Numbered from the stretch's first letter, positions 6,753 through 15,384 are shown. The stretch is DNA of 43,139 bases from Flavobacteriaceae bacterium (GCA_026988355.1 JALSLK010000081.1:1-43139); one strand, 5' to 3'. Made by a program: numbers and translations. The notes: generated from the sequence alone by a model not told the origin.

Positions 6753-9689
6753 ATGAGAAAATTAATTGTATTTTTTATGGTATTAATAACTATTTTGGAG
6801 GCAAAAGCTCAGAATGTTAATATACCAGATGCTAATTTTAAAAATATATTATTACTTGCAAATTCATACCCATACGGTTTTGCTAAGGATCTAAATGGGG
6901 ATTTTACAATTATAGATACCAATCAAGATGGAGAAATACAAAATAGTGAAGCCGAAAATATTCTAGAACTAAATGTTAGTCACAAAAGAATCGATTCCTT
7001 AATAGGAATAGAAGCATTTGTTAATTTAACAACATTAAATTGTTCAAGAAATAAACTAACCTCACTAAATACAAGTACTTTAACCCATTTAAAAGAAATA
7101 GATGTTTCTCGTAATAAAATTACAGCATTGAACATCGCAAATAACTTACAGCTAGAAATATTAACATGTAATAATAATAAGTTAACAAGTCTTAATGTAG
7201 ATACTAATACAAATCTAAAAATATTAACATGTAATAATAATAAGTTAACAAGTCTTAATGTAGATACTAATATAAATCTAAACATATTAAGCTGTTATAC
7301 AAATAGCATAAGTACTTTACATCTAAATAACAATACACTTTTGTCCGAATTGTATTGCAATAGCAATAATATAAGTACATTAGATGTAAATGATAATACT
7401 TCCTTAGTAAAATTAACGTGTTCAAATAATAATGATATTAGTACGTTAAACGTAGCAAATAATACCTCTTTAGAAATATTAAATTGTGGAAGTACAACTA
7501 TTTCAAATTTAGACATTTCAAATAATACACAATTAAAAAATTTAGGATGTGGAAATACCAATATTAGTAATTTAGATCTTAGTGCAAATCCATTGATGAC
7601 AACATTGTCCTTTGGTTATACAAATATTAGCACAATAAATATTTCTAATTTATTGGATTTGACATTTCTTAGCTTTTCCTATTCGGATATTTTGACTATT
7701 GATGTGAGTGCAAACACAGAGATTAGAACTTTACATTGCTCTGGAACAAATATTACAAATTTAGATTTAAGTAATAATACTCAGTTGCGAAGTTTGCAAT
7801 GTAATGATTTGAATTTAACACATTTAGACTTGAGTAATAACCCAAATATAACATCATTATATTGTCGTACAACAAATATTAGTAGTTTAGATTTAACAAA
7901 TAATACCAATTTAATATTTTTGGATTTTTCGTCTACAAATATTACACAATTTAACGATGTAACAGGATTAACAACAAACATAAAAAACATAGCATGTAAT
8001 GCAAATAATTTTACAGAAATAGATGTTAGTAATTATGTAAATTTAACCCATTTAGGATGTAGTTCAAATAACATTACCACATTAGATTTAAGTAATAATT
8101 TTAATTTAATATCACTATCTTGTAGAGATAATTTGAGTTTAAGCTATATAAATTTGAAAAATGGAAATAATTCTAATTTTAATTCGTACAATATATACGT
8201 TACAAATTTTACAACCTTACCAAGTTTAGAAACCGTATGTATAGACGAACTAAATTCAGGTTTAAATACTAAAATACTTAATGACGTTGGTCACGCTGTA
8301 ACATTTACGGAATACTGTTCATTATTGCCAACTCAAAATAACCAAATATCGGGAAATGTTAAATTAGATACAGATAGTAATGGTTGTGATATGACAGATT
8401 TAAATATGTCAAATGTAATGCTTACAACCAATAATGGTACAGAGACATTTGCTACTTTTACTCAAAATAATGGTGCTTATTTATTATATACAAACGAAGG
8501 AGATTTTACAACAGAAGCGACCGTTAATTTGCCGAGTTATTTTACAGTAAGTCCAAATTCGTATGCAAATAATTTTACAGGATTTAATAATACATTTACA
8601 GCCAATTTTTGTATAGAACCAAACCAAATCGTTAATGACCTAAATATTACGTTGCTACCAATTACTGTTGCAAGACCAAATGTAGAAGCAACATACAAAA
8701 TCGTCTATAAAAATGTAGGCACAACAGTTTTAAATGGTAGCATTGATTTTAATTATAATGATAATTTGTTGGATTTTATTTTGGCTACGGAACCTTTTAG
8801 TACACAGACAACAGGTTTAATTTCTTTTAATTATGCCAATTTAAATCCATTTGAAACAAGAACAATAACGGTAACTTTTAATGTATCAATAGATGCAACA
8901 ATAGATGATAATTTGGATTTTATAACAACAATAAATCCAATTTTAAATGATTATTCGGAAAATGATAATAGTTATAGATTAAACCAATCCATTGTAAATT
9001 CTTACGATCCAAACGATATACATATATTAGAAGGTTCGAGTATTAAATTACAAAATACAGACGATGATTTACATTATCTAATTAGATTTCAAAATACAGG
9101 AACAGCAGAAGCTTTAAATATTGTTGTTACTAACGAATTAGAAGAGAAACTAGATTGGAGTACCTTGCAATTAGAAGATACAAGCCACGAGGTAAGAGTT
9201 GCAATTAAAAATGGTAATAAAGTGGCGTTTATCTTTGAAAATATTAATTTACCAGATGAAGGGACCAACGAAAAAGGATCTCAAGGCTATATAGCATACA
9301 AAATAAAACTAAAAAATACCATTTCGGTTGGAGATATTGTTTTAAACCAAGCACAAATATTTTTTGATTATAATGCAGCAATCGATACCAATATTGCTAC
9401 TACAAGTATTATTGATAATACAGCTTCTATTACCGATACAGAATTATTGGACGCAGTTTTATTATATCCAAACCCTACAAAAGGGAGTATAAATATTGAA
9501 ATAAAAGATACCATAATTACGACTGTCGCTATATATTCTAAATTAGGACAATTGGTCTTATCTAAATTAGACGATGATATAAATCAAATTGATATAACAA
9601 AATTAACACCAGGAGTATATTTTATTAGATTAATAGATAATAAAGGAAATAGCGCAATTAAAAAGTTTATAAAAGAAGGATTAGATTAA
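6753..9689 (+). CDS. Secreted leucine-rich-repeat protein with T9SS C-terminal sorting domain
   Basis: This 978-residue cell-surface protein has a signal peptide ending EAKAQ at residue 20. A perfect EF-hand-type calcium loop follows (Asp55, Asn57, Asp59, Gly60, Ile62, Glu66). From ~75 to ~510 there are about 20 leucine-rich repeats of ~21 residues with the pattern LDLSNNTQLxxLxC. The middle part (~530-900) has Ig-like/DUF11-type modules, including a conserved NSYDPNDIHI segment that starts a module commonly placed before sorting domains in this phylum. The last ~75 residues are a type IX secretion sorting domain (LLYPNPTKG, then GVYFIRLID), removed on export. Ligand or adhesion function is inference. 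The repeats at 7156-7289 are nearly identical at DNA level. Confidence 0.93.
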   Translation: MRKLIVFFMVLITILEAKAQNVNIPDANFKNILLLANSYPYGFAKDLNGDFTIIDTNQDGEIQNSEAENILELNVSHKRIDSLIGIEAFVNLTTLNCSRNKLTSLNTSTLTHLKEIDVSRNKITALNIANNLQLEILTCNNNKLTSLNVDTNTNLKILTCNNNKLTSLNVDTNINLNILSCYTNSISTLHLNNNTLLSELYCNSNNISTLDVNDNTSLVKLTCSNNNDISTLNVANNTSLEILNCGSTTISNLDISNNTQLKNLGCGNTNISNLDLSANPLMTTLSFGYTNISTINISNLLDLTFLSFSYSDILTIDVSANTEIRTLHCSGTNITNLDLSNNTQLRSLQCNDLNLTHLDLSNNPNITSLYCRTTNISSLDLTNNTNLIFLDFSSTNITQFNDVTGLTTNIKNIACNANNFTEIDVSNYVNLTHLGCSSNNITTLDLSNNFNLISLSCRDNLSLSYINLKNGNNSNFNSYNIYVTNFTTLPSLETVCIDELNSGLNTKILNDVGHAVTFTEYCSLLPTQNNQISGNVKLDTDSNGCDMTDLNMSNVMLTTNNGTETFATFTQNNGAYLLYTNEGDFTTEATVNLPSYFTVSPNSYANNFTGFNNTFTANFCIEPNQIVNDLNITLLPITVARPNVEATYKIVYKNVGTTVLNGSIDFNYNDNLLDFILATEPFSTQTTGLISFNYANLNPFETRTITVTFNVSIDATIDDNLDFITTINPILNDYSENDNSYRLNQSIVNSYDPNDIHILEGSSIKLQNTDDDLHYLIRFQNTGTAEALNIVVTNELEEKLDWSTLQLEDTSHEVRVAIKNGNKVAFIFENINLPDEGTNEKGSQGYIAYKIKLKNTISVGDIVLNQAQIFFDYNAAIDTNIATTSIIDNTASITDTELLDAVLLYPNPTKGSINIEIKDTIITTVAIYSKLGQLVLSKLDDDINQIDITKLTPGVYFIRLIDNKGNSAIKKFIKEGLD
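7156..7289 (+). repeat. 63-bp near-perfect tandem duplication inside the LRR gene
   Basis: The run at 7156-7209 is repeated exactly at 7219-7272 (54 of 54 bases), and the following bases differ at only a few positions. The period is 63 nt, or one 21-residue repeat (TCNNNKLTSLNVDTN). Neighbouring repeats differ far more, so this is a recent unit duplication. Confidence 0.9.
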
Positions 9690-9779
9690 TAACCTAAGTT
9701 CTACTAACCTGAGTTCGACCTAAACTTACATAAAAGAAGCCTTATAAATAGCGATATTTGAACAATGAAATTTAAGTTG

Positions 9780-9810
9780 CTAACAATTAAATCGTTAGTT
9801 TGTTTTTTTT
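9780..9810 (+). terminator. Weak possible terminator of the LRR gene
   Basis: CTAAC (9780-9784) pairs with GTTAG (9794-9798) and is followed by a T-rich run. The stem is only 5 bp, so termination would be weak. Confidence 0.35.
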
Positions 9811-9983
9811 AGTAAACCCTAGATAATTCAAAGAAATTTAGCGAGATTAGAAGAAAAATAATCAAACCCAAAAGGAAAACAAATAAAAGGCAATCTTTTT
9901 TGAATAATTTTTAAGAAAAAACAGGTTATACCTTAAAAATTATGCTTCAAATCTCACCATTTCTTCATTTTCAGTAAATAGAA

Positions 9984-10022
9984 GTCTTTATTCGGAATTC
10001 GTTTTGAATAAAGACTTTTTTT
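9984..10022 (+). terminator. Strong Rho-independent terminator upstream of lspA
   Basis: GTCTTTATTC at 9984-9993 is perfectly complementary to GAATAAAGAC at 10006-10015, and two further flanking A/T pairs extend the stem. Seven Ts follow directly. It lies 295 bp after the LRR stop codon. Confidence 0.8.
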
Positions 10023-10056
10023 GTATAAAAAATAATCGTATTTGGAATAAAAAAAT

Positions 10057-10064
10057 TACATTTG
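10057..10064 (+). promoter_or_regulatory. -7 promoter box for lspA
   Basis: TACATTTG matches TAnnTTTG and ends 19 nt before the TTG start at 10084, downstream of the terminator at 9984-10022. lspA therefore appears to start its own transcript. Confidence 0.6.
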
Positions 10065-10083
10065 TTATTCTAAAATTATCCAT

Positions 10084-10713
10084 TTGAAAAAAGCAGGTTT
10101 CATTATTTTTATCGTTTTATTTATCGATCAGTTAAGTAAGTTTTATGTAAAAACACATTTTGCTTTAGATGAGCACATAAATATTTTAGGAATAAATTGG
10201 GCAAGAATTCATTTTACCGAAAATATGGGAGCAGCTTGGGGTTTTCAATTAAACGACTTTTTAACTTTTTTAAGCGATACACAATCTAAGATAATCTTAA
10301 CTACATTTCGACTTTTTGCAATTGCAGGTATAGGTTATTGGTTGGTGTCTTCTATAAAAAAATATGCATCAAAAATTCTGATTGTAGCAGTATCCTTAAT
10401 ATTTGCTGGAGCAATAGGTAATATTATTGATTCCGTTTTTTATGGCGTACTATTTGAAGAAAGTTCTAAGGAAATACAAAATATAGCCACTTTTTTACCT
10501 AAAAATGGAGGTTATAGTTCTTTATTTCACGGTAGAGTAGTAGACATGCTTTATTTTCCTATGTGGAGTGGTAATTTACCAAGTTGGATGCCATTTGTTG
10601 GGGGAAAGTATTTCACTTTTTTTAATGCCATATTTAATGTTGCAGATTTCGCAATTAGTTGTGGTGTTGGTTTACTTGTTTTGTTTAACAAAAGAGCATT
10701 TCCAAAAGATTAG
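10084..10713 (+). CDS. lspA: Lipoprotein signal peptidase (signal peptidase II)
   Basis: This inner-membrane aspartyl protease cleaves diacylglyceryl-modified prolipoproteins. The N-terminal span carries the conserved DQLSK motif, and FTENMGAAWGF matches the family's N-x-GAAF region. The catalytic aspartates are Asp154 in HGRVVDM and Asp188 in FNVADFAIS. At 209 residues it is longer than the ~165-residue proteobacterial enzyme because of the insert between spans 3 and 4 that is usual in Bacteroidota. The start codon is TTG at 10084: no in-frame ATG occurs before the conserved first span, and upstream codons do not offer a better start. It converges with the membrane-protein gene 26 bp downstream. 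Confidence 0.95.
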   Translation: MKKAGFIIFIVLFIDQLSKFYVKTHFALDEHINILGINWARIHFTENMGAAWGFQLNDFLTFLSDTQSKIILTTFRLFAIAGIGYWLVSSIKKYASKILIVAVSLIFAGAIGNIIDSVFYGVLFEESSKEIQNIATFLPKNGGYSSLFHGRVVDMLYFPMWSGNLPSWMPFVGGKYFTFFNAIFNVADFAISCGVGLLVLFNKRAFPKD

Positions 10714-10739
10714 TAATTAATTGTTTAAAATAAGAAAAA

Positions 10740-11603
10740 TTAGTTAAGTTTTTTTTCTGGAAAATCTTTTATAAAATAATTATAAGAGAGTGTTAGTAAA
10801 AAAACAAACATAGAAGTTGTAACGCCAATGATTACATTATAATATGCGTCTAGAGACAATGAAATTCGAATAAATATAGTTGCTAATACAAAGGCAGAAT
10901 ATCTAAATATTTTGTAATAATTTAGCGTGTATCTCAATGCAATGAGTACAATAATAATATCGCTAAAAATTAATACAGTATAAAAAGAATGGAAAGAGTG
11001 TAGGTATTTACCAGTTTGTACAAGTGCTTTAATATCTAAAAAGCCAACAATTGTAAAAGCGATTAAAAGTAATAAAGACAGTAGTTTTTTTGCCTGAATA
11101 AATTCTTTTTGATCGTCTTCTGTATCTGTTAATCTAGTATGTTTTCTAAGTTTTTCTGTAAAGCCAAGAATAACAAAAATAGCAAGAGCACCAAACCCAT
11201 AAGTAAACATATAAAAAACAGATGTATCCATATTGCTCCATTCAAATTCTTTAATATGACTAAATTCTTTAAAGCCAGAACGTAAAAAAATTAAAGATAA
11301 AAGCTCAAATTGTTTACCAACAGATTTTGCAACCGATTTGTGTAATACAAAAATTAAACTCATCAATTCTAATATTAAAAGTAAGGTAAATGAGATTTCT
11401 ATAGCAAAAAACGGATTTGAAAAAAATTCATCTAATTTACCAAGAGAAACCAAATTATTTCGATCTAAATAACTTAAAATAGTACAGAATATAAAAACGT
11501 AAACAAGCGTATAACTCACTATTTTATTGGTTTGAGAACTTTCCCAAAAGTGTTTTAATTTATTGAATAAATTTTCAGTAAAATTTAAAATTTTAGTTTT
11601 CAA
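10740..11603 (-). CDS. Conserved multi-pass membrane protein of unknown function
   Basis: The 287-residue protein has about six hydrophobic spans (roughly 31-50, 66-88, 131-153, 171-191, 205-227 and 235-270) separated by short charged loops, and no signal peptide or recognised catalytic motif. A cytoplasmic-looking acidic loop (TDTEDDQKE) lies before the fourth span. The ATG at 11603 follows the DnaJ-domain gene at 68 bp on the same strand, so the two may be co-transcribed. I do not recognise the family and assign no function. Confidence 0.8.
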   Translation of the reverse strand: MKTKILNFTENLFNKLKHFWESSQTNKIVSYTLVYVFIFCTILSYLDRNNLVSLGKLDEFFSNPFFAIEISFTLLLILELMSLIFVLHKSVAKSVGKQFELLSLIFLRSGFKEFSHIKEFEWSNMDTSVFYMFTYGFGALAIFVILGFTEKLRKHTRLTDTEDDQKEFIQAKKLLSLLLLIAFTIVGFLDIKALVQTGKYLHSFHSFYTVLIFSDIIIVLIALRYTLNYYKIFRYSAFVLATIFIRISLSLDAYYNVIIGVTTSMFVFLLTLSYNYFIKDFPEKKLN

Positions 11604-11671
11604 TCCAATATATTTATATAGTTAGTAGAAGTAAAAATATAAAAAATTAAAAATCTAGACAGATACTAATG

Positions 11672-12439
11672 TTACAAACCTCTTTTTTTCTGAATGATTT
11701 CGTATGCTTTTTGAATTTTACGAAATTTTTCTTGTGCAATTTTTACATGCTCTTCGCCCAAGTGTTGTAATTTATCTGGATGGTGTTTTTTAACCATTTT
11801 TCGATATGCTTTTTTTATCTCATCATCCGTAGCGATTTCACTAACTTCTAATATTTCATAGGCACTTTTTGTAGAGTCGTAAAACATCGCTTTTATAGAT
11901 ATAAAATCACGTTCACTTACGTATAAGTAGCCTGCAATTTTTCTTATTTCTTCAACTTCATTATCGTGAACATTACCATCGGATTTAGATATTCCGAATA
12001 AGAAATGGATGAGCTGTAAACGAGATGCATGATCCATATATTCTCTAATTTGTGCACAAACAGTTGTAGTTGCAACCTTTTTTTTCATAATGCCATTAAA
12101 AAGTTTAAAAGCATTTTCGGCGCGTTTTGTTCCGTATATTTTTACAAAATGCTTCCGTACATAATTTAATTCTCTTTTGTCAATTTTATTATCGGCTTTA
12201 ATTATTACGGCAGATAAGATTAAAAAACTCAGTTCAAAATCGCCAGGTTTGGTATTGTTTTGTTTTTTAGTATTTCTTCTTCTAGTTTGTTGTGCCCTTT
12301 TTTTATTGTGAGGTATTTTTTTTTGATCTGGATCTATAGCAGTATCTACAGCACTACCTAATATAAAACCAATAAAAGCACCTATTGGACCTCCAAAAGC
12401 CCAACCAACACTTGTCCCTAACCATTTTGCAATTGCCAT
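11672..12439 (-). CDS. TerB/DnaJ-domain co-chaperone (DjlA-like)
   Basis: The N-terminus (about 8-32) is a Gly-rich hydrophobic segment (GWAFGGPIGAFIGFILG) resembling a glycine-zipper membrane anchor. After a basic linker comes a TerB-like helical domain (about 65-180). The C-terminal J domain (about 190-255) has the HPD tripeptide at 220-222, needed to stimulate DnaK ATPase. This order (membrane segment, TerB, J) is the DjlA architecture, although the membrane segment here is glycine-zipper-like. It shares a compact divergent promoter region with the bacilliredoxin gene. Substrate and DnaK partner are outside the window. Confidence 0.9.
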   Translation of the reverse strand: MAIAKWLGTSVGWAFGGPIGAFIGFILGSAVDTAIDPDQKKIPHNKKRAQQTRRRNTKKQNNTKPGDFELSFLILSAVIIKADNKIDKRELNYVRKHFVKIYGTKRAENAFKLFNGIMKKKVATTTVCAQIREYMDHASRLQLIHFLFGISKSDGNVHDNEVEEIRKIAGYLYVSERDFISIKAMFYDSTKSAYEILEVSEIATDDEIKKAYRKMVKKHHPDKLQHLGEEHVKIAQEKFRKIQKAYEIIQKKRGL

Positions 12440-12469
12440 AATTTACTTTGTTATTTAAATAATCTATTA

Positions 12470-12496
12470 CAAATATACATTTTCTATGTATATTTG
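12470..12496. promoter_or_regulatory. Palindromic divergent promoter between the DjlA-like and bacilliredoxin genes
   Basis: CAAATATACAT (12470-12480) and ATGTATATTTG (12486-12496) form a perfect 11-bp inverted repeat with a 5-base spacer. Each arm contains a TATATTTG -7 box, one on each strand, pointing to the leftward gene (ATG at 12439) and the rightward gene (ATG at 12545). Either the dyad simply reflects two -7 boxes or it also serves as an operator. Confidence 0.65.
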
Positions 12497-12544
12497 CGTT
12501 CTAATTAATTCCGAATTGTAATTCGAAATTTTAAAACAAAAAAA

Positions 12545-12955
12545 ATGTATCCAGAAGAATTAATAAAACCGATGAAAGCCGAACTAGAAAATGCAGGTTT
12601 TACATCTTTAACAACAGCAAGTGAGGTAGAAGCAGCAATAAAAAAAGAAGGAACAACTTTAGTAATGGTAAATTCAGTTTGTGGTTGTGCTGCAGGTACG
12701 GCAAGACCAGGAGCAATAGCGTCTTTAAAATTTGATAAGACACCTACTAATTTAACAACAGTTTTTGCAGGTGTAGATAAAGAAGCTACGGATAAAGCAA
12801 GAGAATTCATGATTCCTTTTCCTCCATCGTCTCCAAGTATTGCATTATTTAAGGATGGTGCGCTAGTACATATATTAGAAAGACATCATATTGAAGGTAG
12901 AAGTGATGAAATGATTGCGGCAAATTTAGTTGGAGCTTATGAAGAGTTTTGCTAA
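12545..12955 (+). CDS. BrxA/BrxB (YphP/YqiW) family bacilliredoxin
   Basis: The 136-residue thioredoxin-fold protein has the family's CGC active site (Cys46-Gly47-Cys48) in [14 protein letters not shown], which is the diagnostic motif. Family members de-bacillithiolate proteins in Firmicutes, and Bacteroidota homologues may act with another thiol or as disulfide isomerases. The length matches the family's ~140 residues. It has its own promoter box at 12489-12496 and a strong terminator at 12981-13003, so it is monocistronic. Confidence 0.93.
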   Translation: MYPEELIKPMKAELENAGFTSLTTASEVEAAIKKEGTTLVMVNSVCGCAAGTARPGAIASLKFDKTPTNLTTVFAGVDKEATDKAREFMIPFPPSSPSIALFKDGALVHILERHHIEGRSDEMIAANLVGAYEEFC

Positions 12956-12980
12956 AATAGGTTAATTAAAAAAAATAATA

Positions 12981-13010
12981 AAATCCCGTTTTTTACGGGA
13001 TTTTTTATTT
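12981..13010 (+). terminator. Rho-independent terminator of the bacilliredoxin gene
   Basis: AAATCCCGT (12981-12989) pairs with ACGGGATTT (12995-13003) across a 5-T loop, followed by TTTATTT. It is GC-rich for this genome and lies 26 bp after the stop codon. Confidence 0.85.
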
Positions 13011-13035
13011 AAGTTTACTTTTTTAAAAAATTATT

Positions 13036-13692
13036 ATGGATAAAAATACCACAATTAAAAACACAATTAACTTTGTAAAAAAAGAACTGTCAGATGCAGA
13101 AGGAGGACACGATTGGTTTCATATCGAAAGAGTTTATAACAATACAAAGTTGATTGCTAAAGAAGAAAAAGTGAATAAAACGGTTGTAGAACTTGCGGCA
13201 CTTTTACACGATATTGCAGATTCTAAATTCCATAATGGAAATGAAACCATTGGACCTAAAAAAGCAAAAGAGTTTTTAGAATCTCAAGAAGTTACCTTAG
13301 AAATTATGGATCATGTAATACATATTATTGCAAACATGTCTTTTAGTAAAAGTTTAGATACTGGCACCACGTTTAATTCGTTAGAATTGCAAGTAGTTCA
13401 AGATGCAGATAGGTTAGATGCTATTGGAGCAATAGGAATTGCAAGAGCTTTTAATTATGGAGGTTTTAAAAATAGAGCAATTTATAATCCAGAGATTAAA
13501 CCAAACTTAAATTTCACAAAAGAAGCCTATAAAAAATCGGAAGCACCAACAATCAATCATTTTTATGAGAAATTATTGTTATTAAAAGACAAAATGAATA
13601 CCAAAACAGGTAAAAAAATTGCAGACCAAAGACATCAATTTATAGTGTTGTATTTAGAGCAATTTTATGCAGAATGGAGCGGAAAAAGGTAA
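13036..13692 (+). CDS. HD-domain phosphohydrolase (YedJ/YpgQ-like)
   Basis: This 218-residue soluble protein belongs to the metal-dependent HD superfamily. The metal ligands are His29 in GHDWFHIERV, the His58-Asp59 pair in LLHDIAD and Asp123 in VVQDADRLDAIGAIG, the signature of the small YedJ/YpgQ group, some members of which hydrolyse nucleotides or pyrophosphate. FNYGGFK is also typical of this group. The stop codon directly abuts the stop of the convergent PAS gene, with no space for a terminator between them. The substrate is unknown. Confidence 0.92.
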   Translation: MDKNTTIKNTINFVKKELSDAEGGHDWFHIERVYNNTKLIAKEEKVNKTVVELAALLHDIADSKFHNGNETIGPKKAKEFLESQEVTLEIMDHVIHIIANMSFSKSLDTGTTFNSLELQVVQDADRLDAIGAIGIARAFNYGGFKNRAIYNPEIKPNLNFTKEAYKKSEAPTINHFYEKLLLLKDKMNTKTGKKIADQRHQFIVLYLEQFYAEWSGKR

Positions 13693-14505
13693 TTAACTCT
13701 TTTCTCTTCTTCTTTTTTCTTCCTCAATCTCTTCATCTGTTTTGCCAAATAATCGTTGAAATAAACTTTTTTCATCTTTTTTCTTACTTGGTTTATTAGG
13801 TACGACTTTTTTTACAGCCTCTTTTTTAATTTCTTTTTTAATTTCTTTTTCTTTAGGTAGTTTCGCTTTAGGTAGTTCCTTTGTAATTATCTCTTCTTTT
13901 TTTACGATTTCCTTTTTTTCTATTTTTTCTATTTTATCGTTTTTTAGTACTACTTTTTTTGGTTTTGGAGTTTTAGGAACATTTGAGTTGTCATAAAATT
14001 GTAACACCAATTCTTTAAAATCCATTTGTTTTTCTTCCAAAAATCCACTTAAATATTTTTCAGACGATTCGATGCCATTTTTCTTTTCAATACCAACAAG
14101 TGTTTTGTATAGTTTATCAAAAAAATCAATAGAATCTCTATTAGCAGCCACTCTTTTACTATAAATTGCAATTATTTCATCTTTGTCATCCACCTTAAAT
14201 TCAAAATTTGTATAGGACCAATAAAATTTTCCGTTTTTTGCAATATTCTTCATTATAACACGAAAATTCTTTTTTGCAAGAAGCTTTTCCCACATCATTT
14301 TAAAAATGACTTCTGGCATGTGTGGGTGTTGTATGCAAAACATAGACTTACCCATAAGTTCATACTCTTCATATCCACTTATCTTCATGAAATATTCATT
14401 TGCAAATTCGAAAATACCTTCTTTATCCGTTTTGCACATAATTACCTTATCGGAATCAATGAAAATTTCTTCTTCTACAACATCTGGTTTTTTAAAATCA
14501 AGCAT
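13693..14505 (-). CDS. Stand-alone PAS-domain protein with Lys/Glu-rich tail
   Basis: Residues ~15-125 form a PAS domain (KTDKEGIFEFANEYFMKISGY, then the family signature HPHMPE and WEKL, then KNGKFYWSYTNFEF), resembling the PAS sensor of Aer-type aerotaxis receptors. No kinase, methyl-accepting, GGDEF or DNA-binding domain follows. Residues ~180-255 instead form a highly charged region of Lys/Glu repeats, ending in SLFQRLFGKTDEEIEEEKRRREKS. There is no membrane segment or signal peptide. The charged tail could bind nucleic acid, membrane or a partner (inference). It converges with the HD gene with no intervening base. Confidence 0.85.
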   Translation of the reverse strand: MLDFKKPDVVEEEIFIDSDKVIMCKTDKEGIFEFANEYFMKISGYEEYELMGKSMFCIQHPHMPEVIFKMMWEKLLAKKNFRVIMKNIAKNGKFYWSYTNFEFKVDDKDEIIAIYSKRVAANRDSIDFFDKLYKTLVGIEKKNGIESSEKYLSGFLEEKQMDFKELVLQFYDNSNVPKTPKPKKVVLKNDKIEKIEKKEIVKKEEIITKELPKAKLPKEKEIKKEIKKEAVKKVVPNKPSKKKDEKSLFQRLFGKTDEEIEEEKRRREKS

Positions 14506-14562
14506 AGGGTTTGTGTTTTCGTTGGATGCTAAATTAATACTTTTTTTAAAAACAATAAATTT

Positions 14563-15339
14563 TTATTGAAAATTTGGTTTTCTCTTGTTTAAAAAGGCGG
14601 TTGTTCCCTCTAAAAAATCATCTGTTCCAAAGCATTTTCCGAATTGTTTTATTTCTATTTCATAACCATTTACATTAGAATTAAAATTGGCATTTATTGC
14701 CTTAATAGCACTGGTAATAGCTGTAGACGAATTCCGAGATATTTTTGAAGCTAATTTTTTACATAAGGGCAATAACTCCTCCTGTGTTACAACGTAATTT
14801 ACTAGCCCATATTCTTTCGCTTCATTAGCAGTTAGCATGTTAGCGGTCATAATAAGTTCCATAGCTTTGCCTTTACCAATAAGTTGAGGTAAACGTTGGG
14901 TTCCGCCATATCCAGGTATTACACCAAGTGAAACTTCTGGCAATCCCATTTTGGCATTGTCCGAGGCAACTCTAAAATGACATGCCATTGCAAGTTCTAG
15001 TCCTCCACCTAAAGCAAAACCATTTATTGCAGCAATTACTGGAGTTTCTAGATTTTCAATAAAATTAAACAATAAATCTTGTCCATTTTTAGCTAAATCC
15101 GAACCTTGAGATACATCAAAATTTGCAAATTCAGAAATATCTGCACCAGCAACGAATGCTTTTGTACCACTTCCTGTAAGAAGAATTATCTTAATGTTAT
15201 TATCTAAGTTTAATTCGGAAAAAGCACGATGTAATTCTTGAATGGTTTCTTTGTTGAGTGCATTGAGTTTTTGTGGACGATTAATTGTTAATACAGCAAT
15301 GTTATTATCGCTCTCTATAAGTATGTTATTGTATTCCAT
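14563..15339 (-). CDS. Enoyl-CoA hydratase (crotonase family), catalytically intact
   Basis: The 258-residue cytoplasmic enzyme should hydrate 2-enoyl-CoA to 3-hydroxyacyl-CoA in fatty acid or amino acid degradation. The oxyanion-hole region [11 protein letters not shown] and GFALGGG are present, and both catalytic glutamates are in place: Glu115 in GGGLELA and Glu135 in GLPEVSLG. They are followed by the conserved [11 protein letters not shown]. Length and motif spacing match short-chain crotonase. It lies 45 bp downstream of the glycosyltransferase gene on the same strand, but no functional link is evident. Confidence 0.93.
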   Translation of the reverse strand: MEYNNILIESDNNIAVLTINRPQKLNALNKETIQELHRAFSELNLDNNIKIILLTGSGTKAFVAGADISEFANFDVSQGSDLAKNGQDLLFNFIENLETPVIAAINGFALGGGLELAMACHFRVASDNAKMGLPEVSLGVIPGYGGTQRLPQLIGKGKAMELIMTANMLTANEAKEYGLVNYVVTQEELLPLCKKLASKISRNSSTAITSAIKAINANFNSNVNGYEIEIKQFGKCFGTDDFLEGTTAFLNKRKPNFQ

Positions 15340-15384
15340 TTTTAAAATCTTATTTTGGTAAAATTACTTTTTATTTGTCTTTTA

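Larger units (their letters stand above)
9690..10083. other. 394-bp intergenic region between the LRR gene and lspA
   Basis: The region holds an 18-bp motif at about 9704-9721 that recurs inverted near 16763-16780, a weak hairpin plus T-run at 9780-9810 that could end the LRR mRNA, about 170 bp with no recognisable gene, a strong intrinsic terminator at 9984-10022 and an lspA promoter box. The second terminator has no annotated gene directly in front of it, which leaves room for a small RNA (inference). Confidence 0.6.

Noticed and set aside
6980-7285. Minus-strand frame with repeated Leu/Val pattern
   Set aside because: It is a shadow of the periodic LRR coding sequence; it has no promoter or start context.
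7156-7289. Tandem 63-bp repeat as a possible CRISPR or satellite
   Set aside because: It is in frame inside the LRR gene and codes for standard repeats.
1-9689. Reading the left third as a defence island or contractile injection system
   Set aside because: A trypsin-like protease and a two-component pair alone do not make one; no nuclease, toxin, sheath, baseplate or helicase genes are present.
9765-9812. 15-codon leader-like frame after the LRR gene
   Set aside because: It is short and AT-rich with no support beyond an ATG and a stop.
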